Positions 1 to 7,485 of a DNA stretch of 64,000 nucleotides are shown here, one piece after another. A model generated the notes under the pieces. It saw only the letters and a program-made list of their open reading frames with translations, did no database searches and was not told where the DNA came from. Source of the DNA: Marinobacter piscis (GTDB lineage: Bacteria > Pseudomonadota > Gammaproteobacteria > Pseudomonadales > Oleiphilaceae); assembly GCF_007671655.1 (NCBI RefSeq), contig NZ_VCGX01000004.1, positions 1 through 64,000 of the forward strand. Reading direction: 5' to 3'. Every line of letters starts with the position of its first letter. Positions within the stretch are counted from its first letter, which is position 1. The translations under genes and the position numbers were made by a program.

Positions 1-23
1 TTGTCGGTACTTCATCACTGCTT

Positions 24-94
24 CACTTTGGTCGGTAAAGCCCGTGAGGGTACCGGCGACGGCCCTCCCGTCTCTACCTGGTTACGCCAAAGTG
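24..94. other. imperfect long hairpin at the window edge
   Basis: The arms CACTTTGG (24-31) and CCAAAGTG (87-94) close a 71-nt structure. Further pairing is possible inside: CGGTAA with TTACG, GAGGG (46-50) with CCCTC (63-67), and CCG (53-55) with CGG (60-62). It lies just beyond the stop of the pglL-like gene. No T-run follows on either strand, so it is not an obvious terminator, and no known riboswitch core was recognised. The function is unknown. Confidence 0.35.
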
Positions 95-136
95 CTGCAG
101 TTATTATCTGAATTCACGGTCAAAGAATGTTAAAGA

Positions 137-1906
137 TTAGGGGCGAGGTTGGGCGTGCCTGTCCACGGTTTCGCCTGTCAGGTAAGAAGAGCTAGCACCT
201 TTCTTCGTTAAATTAGTCCATTCTTTTTTGGCCGCCTCATAGATCCGCTCGCCATGCAGGTGCTTGATTAGCTCTAGTGCTTTTTCCGCTTCAGCTGGCT
301 TTTCCTGAGCTGTTCGCAGCTGAGCTAATTTATACAGGGTAGCGGGGACCGGGTATCTTATAGCGACTTTCTCCAACAGCGCCTGCTCCTGGTCGTTCAA
401 ATCGTCAAATGTTTTCGTCCGGGAAACCCAGGTAAAGCCGCGCAGCTGATCAAAAACCCAAACATCCGGCGCTTTTTTGTCGGCTTTAATTGGCCCGATA
501 GAGGCATTTTCAAAACGTAAAAGACGATGATCTTCTTCCAAAACACGGTAGTCTCTCCACGCGACCACTAGTGATACTGAAAATATCATAATGAGCACCA
601 CGGGAATATATTTAGGTATAACTACACTTTTGGTGAGCCACCGGTCTGTTGCAGATATCAACGCGGGTATTATAACGCGCCCCCGGCGGAAGGCTTTATG
701 GTCGAGAGGGTCTGCTGCGGATATACCAATAAAAAAGCCCGCCAGTAACAAAAAGTAGCTGTATGCATGAGGGTACTCTAATAAAGAGTGCACCAGTAAA
801 ACGGTAAAGCAGCATAAACTGTAAAAACCTTTTACTGTATAAGCATAGGCGAAAACCCTCACCCACAGGTAACTGATCATTGCAAAAAACAACAGCCCGA
901 TGGGTATACCATTCCAGATCAGAAGATCCAGAAGCAGGTTGTGGCTATACTGGGCTAACCCAATCGCCGGGTGCATTTCAGCAGCGGCAACCTGTGCAAT
1001 GGACACCTGCCCCCAGCCATAACCAAACCAGGGCTTTTGTGCAATTGCCTGAATAAAAGATAACCATAAGTCGGTGCGAACATCCGTGAATGATGCTCTA
1101 AGAGCTGCACTACCACCTTCCGCAAAAAACAGATAATCTTTTAGATCTGCCAAAACAACACTCAAATAATAAAACGACATCATGACCAGCACTGGCATTG
1201 CCAAGCGCTGCCAGCGCCATTTTCGGAGGAGGCCTTTATGTATAACAGCAACAACAATCAGTACTGCAAGCATCACCCAAGAGGTACGAGACTGGGACAG
1301 CGCGGCACCGGCGATTAGAAACAGACCGGCAATCAAAAGCCCCAGGCCACCAATACGCCTGCGTTCAAACAGATAATATAGTGAAAACACTGAGATCCAG
1401 ATCAGTGATGAATAATTGTTTGTCTGAGCGAGGTTCGCAAACGGCCTGCCGCCGGCAGGCATACCGTAAACCCAATACGACTCTCCAAGCTGTAGCCATT
1501 GAACCAAAGCTATCCAGACAGAAACAGCCCCAATAGCGACCAGAGCAAATGCCACAGAATCTGTAACATGTTTTCTGGAATCCCTTGTGACATGCCGGTA
1601 AGAAACAACTAACGTTAAAGTAAATGCGCTTATATAAAATGCAGCCAAAATCGCATCTCCACGAAACAGTGTTATCCCTGCCAGGAGCTGAATAAGCGCT
1701 ACCAGTACAAAGCCAATAAATAGTAAAAAAACTCTGGGTGTACGGCATTCTCCCTTCCATAGCTTTGGTTGCAGCATTGCTATGAGGAGTGTCAAAAATG
1801 CGGAAAACTCTAGATAAAAAGAGGGATAAGGATAGGAATGGACCGGAAGTAAAAACGCGATTGCAAAAGTACAAAAAAATAAAAAGGGGAATACCATACT
1901 TTGCAA
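137..1906 (-). CDS. PglL-family pilin O-oligosaccharyltransferase / Wzy-type glycan ligase
   Basis: Predicted inner-membrane enzyme that would move a lipid-linked glycan onto Ser/Thr of an exported protein in the periplasm. The 589 residues hold about ten or more hydrophobic segments over residues 1-415, then a soluble tail of about 150 residues. Family marks are GRPFANLAQTNN near residue 153, SQSRTSW near 204 and YSHNLLLDLLIWNG near 320, with the conserved His of the Wzy_C/PglL motif. It sits 153 bp downstream of pilA on the same strand, behind a stem-loop, so the pilin is the likely acceptor (inference from position). A WaaL-type O-antigen ligase is the main alternative. The gene is visibly AT-richer than pilBCD, as expected of an exchangeable accessory gene. 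Confidence 0.8.
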   Translation of the reverse strand: MQSMVFPFLFFCTFAIAFLLPVHSYPYPSFYLEFSAFLTLLIAMLQPKLWKGECRTPRVFLLFIGFVLVALIQLLAGITLFRGDAILAAFYISAFTLTLVVSYRHVTRDSRKHVTDSVAFALVAIGAVSVWIALVQWLQLGESYWVYGMPAGGRPFANLAQTNNYSSLIWISVFSLYYLFERRRIGGLGLLIAGLFLIAGAALSQSRTSWVMLAVLIVVAVIHKGLLRKWRWQRLAMPVLVMMSFYYLSVVLADLKDYLFFAEGGSAALRASFTDVRTDLWLSFIQAIAQKPWFGYGWGQVSIAQVAAAEMHPAIGLAQYSHNLLLDLLIWNGIPIGLLFFAMISYLWVRVFAYAYTVKGFYSLCCFTVLLVHSLLEYPHAYSYFLLLAGFFIGISAADPLDHKAFRRGRVIIPALISATDRWLTKSVVIPKYIPVVLIMIFSVSLVVAWRDYRVLEEDHRLLRFENASIGPIKADKKAPDVWVFDQLRGFTWVSRTKTFDDLNDQEQALLEKVAIRYPVPATLYKLAQLRTAQEKPAEAEKALELIKHLHGERIYEAAKKEWTNLTKKGASSSYLTGETVDRHAQPRP

Positions 1907-1967
1907 CTCTTAACTATGCGCACTGCCAGGTTATATTTTCTGGGGAGATTTGCTCACGTTGAACTGC

Positions 1968-1999
1968 AAAGGTCCAACTCCTGGCAGAGCTGGACCTTT
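1968..1999 (-). terminator. stem-loop between pilA and the pglL-like gene
   Basis: AAAGGTCCA (1968-1976) pairs with TGGACCTTT (1991-1999), with a further CTC/GAG inner stem. It follows pilA by about 60 nt. In the pilA direction the stem ends in only three T residues, so termination is probably partial and could set the ratio of pilin to ligase (inference). Confidence 0.5.
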
Positions 2000-2059
2000 T
2001 AAAACAGCTGACTGAAATATCGTAACAGTCAGCGAACTTAATATACCTAGCCTTATTAG

Positions 2060-2515
2060 TTAAAAGTCAGACTGACAAGACTCTGGAAGGTATTTTTTAG
2101 GAATACCGTCACCTTTAGAGCCGCACTCCCACTCCACCTTACCATTATCACTGACTGTGGCCTTCAACAATACCGCTTTTCCCGCAACACTGTCCGGAAG
2201 ATTGGCACTTGTTGCGGTAATAGTAATAGTAGCGCTGCTCTTATCCTTATCTGTAACCTCAACCGATTCGACATAGGTAGAACTTTGATTATCAACCGAA
2301 ACACTACTCAAGCTACTTCTAACCGCTGCGGCTTCAGTAACAGTCATTTTTGCAGCAGACCCTGCTAGAATTAACTCAGAAACCTTAGCCCGAGTCGTAT
2401 AATCCTGATAAGCCGGAATAGCCACAGCCGCCAAAATCCCAATAATCGCCACCACAATCATCAGCTCAATCAGAGTAAAACCCTGCTGGCCTTTATTCAT
2501 TTGCATGTTTTGCAT
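2060..2515 (-). CDS. pilA: type IVa major pilin PilA
   Basis: Major subunit of the type IV pilus, processed by PilD and polymerised by PilB/PilC. The 151-residue precursor has a 12-residue charged leader ending in G, then the class III cleavage site [21 protein letters not shown]. Phe is residue 1 of the mature protein and Glu is residue 5. The hydrophobic N-terminal helix is intact. Cys131 and Cys147 frame a C-terminal disulfide (D-) loop. The first of three nearby ATG codons is chosen because GAGG lies 7 nt before it. The next gene downstream is a predicted glycan ligase, and pilB starts divergently 368 bp away. A sigma-54 type promoter precedes the gene. Confidence 0.95.
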   Translation of the reverse strand: MQNMQMNKGQQGFTLIELMIVVAIIGILAAVAIPAYQDYTTRAKVSELILAGSAAKMTVTEAAAVRSSLSSVSVDNQSSTYVESVEVTDKDKSSATITITATSANLPDSVAGKAVLLKATVSDNGKVEWECGSKGDGIPKKYLPESCQSDF

Positions 2516-2606
2516 TATTCAACCTCAGTTGTCGTTTCTGGTTCAAAAACAGCTCCGGGGCGGTGGAGCTTTACCCCGTATCCGCGTCGAGCCTAAGGTT
2601 CATCAA

Positions 2607-2621
2607 GCACTTAGCGTGCCA
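2607..2621 (-). promoter_or_regulatory. sigma-54 (-24/-12) promoter of pilA
   Basis: On the minus strand the sequence TGGCAC-GCTAA-GTGC has the GG and GC dinucleotides at the exact spacing of the RpoN consensus TGGCAC-N5-TTGC. Only one base of the -12 element differs. The predicted start is near 2596, giving a leader of about 80 nt. In Pseudomonas aeruginosa pilA is transcribed by sigma-54 with PilR (established), and rpoN is present in this window. Confidence 0.8.
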
Positions 2622-2673
2622 CTTGTTAAATAATGTTAACAATCCGCCTGTTCTCAGACACCTACGCCACCTC

Positions 2674-2689
2674 TGTGATCTTTGTCACA
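2674..2689. promoter_or_regulatory. CRP/Vfr-like palindrome upstream of pilA
   Basis: TGTGA-TCTTTG-TCACA has perfect 5-bp half-sites with the 6-bp spacer of the CRP/Vfr consensus. Its centre lies about 85 bp upstream of the predicted pilA start. It could instead belong to pilB, about 200 bp away on the other side. Factor identity is inferred. Confidence 0.55.
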
Positions 2690-2728
2690 CTGCTTTTTTG
2701 CGCATTTTTGGCGCCGCTGCACGTCCGG

Positions 2729-2749
2729 ATGTGACGTTTTTGGTCACAT
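2729..2749. promoter_or_regulatory. second ATGTGAC/GTCACAT palindrome upstream of pilA
   Basis: ATGTGAC (2729-2735) and GTCACAT (2743-2749) are perfect 7-bp arms around GTTTTTG. The half-sites match those of the neighbouring palindrome, but the spacer is 3 bp longer than in a CRP site. The centre is about 143 bp upstream of the predicted pilA start, a typical enhancer distance for a sigma-54 activator such as PilR. Confidence 0.45.
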
Positions 2750-2883
2750 GTAGACAGTTGTGCGTCGGTACGTAAACACTCATCCCGTGAGTCCGCGCCT
2801 TCCAAAAGGCCGGTCGGGCCTCTAAACTCCTTGACCGGACACACACTTATTCAGTCACTCAGGCAGTTTGCGTTACCTCTTTT

Positions 2884-4602
2884 ATGGCTACCAAAAACAG
2901 CAACATAAACCTCACCGGCCTGGCCCGGCGCTTTGTAGACGACGGGCTTCTGGACGAGGCCACCGCAAAGGATGCGTTTCTCAAGGCCTCCCAGAACCGT
3001 ATTCCTCTGATCACTTACCTCACCCAGAACAAGCTGGCAGACAGCGCCAAACTGGCGTTTTCGGCGGCGATGGAGTTCGGGATTTCGGTACTGGATCTGT
3101 CGTCGTTTCTTCCGGAGATGATGCCCGAAGGCGTGGTGGATGAGCGGCTGATTCGCAAGCACAATGCCCTGCCCCTGTATAAGCGCGGCAACCGGCTATT
3201 TATTGCGGTGTCGGACCCCACCAATATTCAGGCGCTGGATGAGATCAAGTTCAACACCGGCCTTAGCACGGATGCGATCCTGGTGGACGACGCCAAGCTG
3301 CGGGTGGCCATTGATAAGTATCTGGAATCCCAGGACAGCACCCTGGGGGATCTGGACGACGGTGATCTGGAAGGCGTGGATACCGGGGGTGACGGCGACG
3401 AGCAGGATGACGATGCGGTAGTTCCCAGCGAGGTGGACGACGCGCCCATTGTGAAGTATGTGAACAAAATGCTGCTGGATGCCATTCGCGGCGGCGCGTC
3501 CGACGTTCACTTTGAGCCTTATGAGAAGACCTATCGGGTGCGTTACCGTACCGACGGTATTCTGAAGGAAGTCTCCCGCCCGTCCATCAAGCTGGCGCCG
3601 AAGATTTCTGCGCGGGTGAAGATTATGGCGCAGCTGGATATTTCCGAGCGGCGGGTGCCCCAGGATGGGCGCATCAAGATGAAGCTGTCGAAAACCAAGG
3701 CCATTGATTTTCGGGTCAACACCCTGCCCACCCTGTGGGGCGAGAAGATTGTGCTGCGAATTCTCGACCCCAGCCAGGCGAAGCTGGGCATTGATGTGCT
3801 GGGTTATGAAGAAGACCAGAAAAAGCTGTATATGGATGCGCTGCAGCAACCCCAGGGGATGATTCTGGTTACCGGGCCCACGGGCTCGGGTAAAACCGTG
3901 TCTCTGTATACCGGTCTGAACATTCTGAACACGGCGGACATCAACATTTCCACCGCAGAAGACCCGGCGGAGATCAACCTGGAGGGGATTAACCAGGTGA
4001 ACGTGAACAACCGGGTGGGCCTGGGCTTTGCTGAGGCGCTGCGGGCGTTTCTGCGTCAGGACCCGGATGTGATCATGGTGGGTGAGATCCGGGATCTGGA
4101 AACCGCCAATATTGCCATCAAGGCGGCGCAGACCGGGCACCTGGTGCTGTCTACCCTGCACACCAACAGTGCCGCAGAAACCCTTACGCGGATGATGAAC
4201 ATGGGCGTGCCGGCGTTCAACATCGCCACTTCGGTAAGCCTGATTATTGCCCAGCGACTGGGCCGGCGGCTGTGTAATGCCTGTAAACAGCCCTGGGATG
4301 TGCCCGGCGATGTGCTATTGGCCGAGGGGTTCACACAGGAACAAATCGATACAGGGTTCACGTTGTACCACCCCAAGGGCTGTGATAAATGCAATGGTGG
4401 ATATAAAGGCCGCGTCGGTATTTACGAGGTGGTGAAGATTACGGACGCGCTGGCCAACATGATTATGGAAGAGGCCAGCTCCATCAAAATTGCACATCAG
4501 GCTGAGGCCGAAGGCTTCCGGAACCTGCGCCAGTCGGCACTTATGAAAGTGATTGAGGGCGTAACCAGTCTTGAGGAAGCCAACCGCGTGACGAAGGATT
4601 AA
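2884..4602 (+). CDS. pilB: type IV pilus extension ATPase PilB
   Basis: Cytoplasmic hexameric ATPase that drives pilus extension through PilC. The 572 residues start with the regulatory N-terminal region (about 1-150) and continue with the secretion-ATPase core. Visible motifs are the Walker A GPTGSGKT near 330, the Walker B/Asp region DPDVIMVGEIRD near 393, and the zinc tetracysteine CNAC (about 463) and CDKC (about 499) typical of PilB/GspE. An acidic linker (DLDDGDLEG) lies near 155. The start is ATG with no clear Shine-Dalgarno, but the N-terminus matches the family. pilC follows after 2 nt. Confidence 0.96.
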   Translation: MATKNSNINLTGLARRFVDDGLLDEATAKDAFLKASQNRIPLITYLTQNKLADSAKLAFSAAMEFGISVLDLSSFLPEMMPEGVVDERLIRKHNALPLYKRGNRLFIAVSDPTNIQALDEIKFNTGLSTDAILVDDAKLRVAIDKYLESQDSTLGDLDDGDLEGVDTGGDGDEQDDDAVVPSEVDDAPIVKYVNKMLLDAIRGGASDVHFEPYEKTYRVRYRTDGILKEVSRPSIKLAPKISARVKIMAQLDISERRVPQDGRIKMKLSKTKAIDFRVNTLPTLWGEKIVLRILDPSQAKLGIDVLGYEEDQKKLYMDALQQPQGMILVTGPTGSGKTVSLYTGLNILNTADINISTAEDPAEINLEGINQVNVNNRVGLGFAEALRAFLRQDPDVIMVGEIRDLETANIAIKAAQTGHLVLSTLHTNSAAETLTRMMNMGVPAFNIATSVSLIIAQRLGRRLCNACKQPWDVPGDVLLAEGFTQEQIDTGFTLYHPKGCDKCNGGYKGRVGIYEVVKITDALANMIMEEASSIKIAHQAEAEGFRNLRQSALMKVIEGVTSLEEANRVTKD

Positions 4603-4604
4603 GC

Positions 4605-5825
4605 ATGGCAGAGAAAGCGCAAAAGCTGCAAACGTACATATGGGAAGGGAAGGATAAGCGAGGGCAAAAATCCAGAGGTGAACTCCACGGTTCCAGCCAG
4701 GCTCTGGTTAAGGCCCAGCTGCGTAAGCAGGGCATTGCTCCGGAAAAGGTCAAGAAAAAGCCGAAGCCTTTGTTTGGCGGCAGCAAGAAGATTACCCCGT
4801 TTGATATCGCCATGCTCACCCGCCAGCTGGCCACCATGATGAAGGCCGGCGTGCCGTTGGTGCAGAGTTTTGACATTGTGGCCGATGGCCTTGATAACAA
4901 AGGGCTGCAAGAGCTGGTGGTGGCTGTGCGTAACGACATTGCCTCGGGCACCAACTTTGCGGCGGCGCTGCGCAAGCACCCGCGGCATTTTGATGATCTG
5001 TACTGCAACCTGGTGGATTCCGGTGAGAAGGCCGGGGCACTGGAGCAGATGCTGGATCGCATCGCCACCTATCTCGAGAAAACCGAACTGCTGAAGAAGA
5101 AGGTTAAAAAGGCGATGACCTACCCGATTGCCGTGATTATTGTGGCAATCATTGTCACCGCCATTCTTCTGGTGAAAGTGGTGCCCCAGTTCGAAAGCCT
5201 GTTTCAGGGCTTTGGCGCGGAGCTGCCGGTGTTTACCCAGTTTGTGGTGAAGCTGTCTGAATGGATGCAGTCCTGGTGGTTTGTGGTGCTGCTGGGGATT
5301 GTTGGCACGGTGTTTCTGTTCCGTGAAGCCAAGCGACGTTCGCCGAAGTTCTCGGATTTTGTGGATAAATACGTGCTGAAACTGCCGATTGTCGGCGAGA
5401 TCCTGGACAAGTCTGCCGTGGCCAAGTTTGGCCGGGTATTGTCGACCACGTTTGCGGCAGGTGTGCCTTTGGTTGACGCCCTGGATTCCGTGGCCGGCGC
5501 CACGGGGAACGCGGTGTACCGGGATGCGGTGGATCGCATCAAGAATGATGTCTCCAGCGGTACCCAGTTGCAGGCCTCCATGCGCCAGCAGGATATTTTC
5601 CCGGTGATGGCGGTGCAGCTGACGGCGATTGGTGAGGAGTCCGGTAATCTGGATGAAATGCTGGAGAAGGTGGCCGTGCACTATGAGGCTGTGGTGGATG
5701 ACATGGTGGATAACCTCACGGCGCTGATGGAGCCGATGATTATGGCGGTTCTTGGGGTGCTGGTTGGCGGGTTGATTATTGCTATGTACCTGCCGATATT
5801 TCAGATGGGGCAGGTTGTTGGGTAG
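4605..5825 (+). CDS. pilC: type IV pilus inner-membrane platform protein PilC
   Basis: Inner-membrane platform protein that couples the PilB motor to pilin insertion. The 406 residues hold two T2SSF repeats (about 70-195 and 270-395), each with the GVPLV...D signature. Transmembrane helices lie near residues 170-195, 220-245 and 375-400. The length is typical for the family. It starts 2 nt after the pilB stop and is surely co-transcribed with it. It is followed by a GC-rich palindromic repeat before pilD. Confidence 0.96.
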   Translation: MAEKAQKLQTYIWEGKDKRGQKSRGELHGSSQALVKAQLRKQGIAPEKVKKKPKPLFGGSKKITPFDIAMLTRQLATMMKAGVPLVQSFDIVADGLDNKGLQELVVAVRNDIASGTNFAAALRKHPRHFDDLYCNLVDSGEKAGALEQMLDRIATYLEKTELLKKKVKKAMTYPIAVIIVAIIVTAILLVKVVPQFESLFQGFGAELPVFTQFVVKLSEWMQSWWFVVLLGIVGTVFLFREAKRRSPKFSDFVDKYVLKLPIVGEILDKSAVAKFGRVLSTTFAAGVPLVDALDSVAGATGNAVYRDAVDRIKNDVSSGTQLQASMRQQDIFPVMAVQLTAIGEESGNLDEMLEKVAVHYEAVVDDMVDNLTALMEPMIMAVLGVLVGGLIIAMYLPIFQMGQVVG

Positions 5826-5835
5826 CCCCACCCGC

Positions 5836-5942
5836 CCCCTCTCCCCAACCCCTCCCCCGCCAGGGGGGAGGGGCTAACAATGCCTGAGACTGGGGAGTTA
5901 TCTCCCCTCTCCCCTTGCGGGAGAGGGGTTGGGGGAGAGGGG
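5836..5942. repeat. C-rich palindromic intergenic repeat
   Basis: Two C-rich/G-rich hairpin units lie between pilC and pilD. A 25-nt left segment (5836-5860) is almost the exact reverse complement of 5917-5942, and each half also folds on itself (CCCCTCCCCC with GGGGGGAGGGG; CCCCTCTCCCC with GGGAGAGGGG). This resembles the REP-like CTCTCCCC palindromes scattered in many proteobacterial genomes. It may partly separate pilD expression from pilBC. Confidence 0.7.
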
Positions 5943-5983
5943 TAAAATACTTACAATTAAATATTAATAACTTGAGCATTTGA

Positions 5984-6859
5984 ATGGAAATATTAAACAC
6001 CCTCTTTTCGACCCCCTGGCTACTTTACCTCTCCATAACGCTGGTCTCCCTCTGCATAGGCAGCTTTCTGAACGTAGTCATCCTCCGCCTCCCAAAGATG
6101 ATGCATCAGGACTGGCGCAGTCAGTGCGAGGCGTTTCTGGAGATCCCCGAATCCCAGCACACGAAGGAAGCGCCGATTACCCTTTCCAGTCCCGCCTCTA
6201 CCTGCCCTTCTTGCGGCCATAAGATCCGTGCCTGGGAGAATATCCCGGTGCTGAGTTGGTTGTTTCTCCGGGGTAAGTGCAGCGGCTGCAAGGCACCTAT
6301 TTCCGCGCGCTATCCGGTTATTGAGGCCGTCACGGCACTGTTTTCGGTGCTTACGGTGGTGATTCTTGGCCCTTCGGCAACGGCTCTGTGGTCTCTGTTG
6401 CTGGTGTGGGCGCTGGTGGCTCTGGCGGTGATTGATTTTGATACGCAGTTGTTACCCGACAGCATTACCCTGCCGCTGATGTGGCTGGGGCTTATTCTGA
6501 GTTATTTCGGGTTTCTGGGGGAGTTTACTGCAGCCTTCTGGGGGGCGGTGATTGGGTATCTTGCCCTGTGGTCTGTGTACTGGTTGTTCAAGCTGGCAAC
6601 CGGCAAGGAGGGTATGGGCCATGGGGATTTCAAGCTGCTGGCGGCTCTGGGGGCCTGGCTGGGCTGGGAGTTGTTGCCGGCGGTGATTCTGTTGTCTTCT
6701 TTTGTTGGCGCTGTGGTGGGCATTGCGCTGATGGTGTTCAGGCAGCACGGGCGGGAGGTGCCGATTCCTTTCGGGCCTTATCTTGCGGCTGCGGGGTTGC
6801 TGTGTTTGTGGTTTGGTGTTGAAATTCAGGCTTTCTGGTACGGGTTGCTTGGGGTTTGA
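5984..6859 (+). CDS. pilD: prepilin peptidase / N-methyltransferase PilD
   Basis: Inner-membrane aspartyl protease that removes prepilin leaders and N-methylates the new N-terminus. The 291 residues include the zinc-binding tetracysteine segment with CPSC near 72-75 and CSGC near 97-100. The two catalytic Asp motifs follow: DFDTQLLPD near 150 and GMGHGDFKL near 208-216. About eight hydrophobic segments are visible. It follows pilC after 158 bp of repeat sequence. The dephospho-CoA kinase gene starts 4 nt after its stop, the pilD-coaE order common in gammaproteobacteria. Confidence 0.96.
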   Translation: MEILNTLFSTPWLLYLSITLVSLCIGSFLNVVILRLPKMMHQDWRSQCEAFLEIPESQHTKEAPITLSSPASTCPSCGHKIRAWENIPVLSWLFLRGKCSGCKAPISARYPVIEAVTALFSVLTVVILGPSATALWSLLLVWALVALAVIDFDTQLLPDSITLPLMWLGLILSYFGFLGEFTAAFWGAVIGYLALWSVYWLFKLATGKEGMGHGDFKLLAALGAWLGWELLPAVILLSSFVGAVVGIALMVFRQHGREVPIPFGPYLAAAGLLCLWFGVEIQAFWYGLLGV

Positions 6860-6863
6860 CGGT

Positions 6864-7475
6864 TTGACAGAGAACACAGTGATAATCGGGTTAACAGGCG
6901 GTATTGGTTCCGGCAAGTCGACGGTGGTTCGGCAGTTCGGCAATCTGGGCGTGCATTGGGTAGACGCAGATGATGTGGCCCGGGAGGTGGTTGAACCGGG
7001 GATGCCGGCGCTGGCTGAGGTTGCGGCGCATTTTGGTGAGGACATTCTTACCGATGAGGGCGCTCTGGACCGGGCAAAACTGCGGCAGATTGTGTTTGAG
7101 CACCCCGAGGAGCGCGCCTGGCTGGAAGGGTTGTTGCATCCGGTGATCCGTGAGGAGCTGATCCGCCAGCTGCATCCTCAGGATTATGCCCTGCCCTATG
7201 TGCTGCTGGTGTCGCCATTGCTGCTGGAAACCGATCAGCATCAGCTGGTGGAGCGGGTGCTGGTGGTGGATGTGCCCGAGTCGGTGCAGATTGAGCGCAC
7301 CATGGCCCGGGATGCCAACTCCCGGGAGCAGGTGGAGCGTATTATTGCTGCGCAGATGCCCAGGGATCAGCGGCTGGCCAAGGCCGATGCGGTGATTGAT
7401 AACAACCAGCCATCCGATCAGGTGGCCACTGAGGTTCGTGCCCTGCATGAAGCATTTCTGGTGGACTTTGGCTGA
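6864..7475 (+). CDS. coaE: dephospho-CoA kinase
   Basis: Phosphorylates the ribose 3'-OH of dephospho-CoA, the last step of CoA synthesis. The P-loop GLTGGIGSGKST lies at the N-terminus and DADDVAREVVEPG follows in the substrate region. The open frame extends further upstream, but the protein cannot sensibly start before the pilD stop. TTG at 6864 gives 203 residues, typical of the family. GTG at 6879, five codons later, is the alternative. Neither has a strong Shine-Dalgarno. Translational coupling to pilD is likely. Confidence 0.9.
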   Translation: MTENTVIIGLTGGIGSGKSTVVRQFGNLGVHWVDADDVAREVVEPGMPALAEVAAHFGEDILTDEGALDRAKLRQIVFEHPEERAWLEGLLHPVIREELIRQLHPQDYALPYVLLVSPLLLETDQHQLVERVLVVDVPESVQIERTMARDANSREQVERIIAAQMPRDQRLAKADAVIDNNQPSDQVATEVRALHEAFLVDFG

Positions 7476-7485
7476 GCGCAGCCGC

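Larger units (their letters stand above)
2516..2883. other. pilA-pilB divergent intergenic region
   Basis: This 368-bp region holds no convincing gene. It contains a -24/-12 promoter reading toward pilA, two palindromes with TGTGA/TCACA half-sites upstream of it, and a leader hairpin AGCTCC (2551-2556) / GGAGCT (2565-2570) followed, in the pilA direction, by GTTTTTG. No strong Shine-Dalgarno or sigma-70 promoter was seen just ahead of pilB. Confidence 0.7.

Noticed and set aside
24..94. Cyclic-di-GMP (GEMM) riboswitch near the pilus locus
   Set aside because: AAAGCC and GGTTACG fragments are suggestive, but the order of conserved blocks and the tetraloop receptor do not fit.
2563..2844. Small open frames between pilA and pilB
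   Set aside because: They overlap the predicted regulatory sites, lack ribosome-binding sites and match no family.
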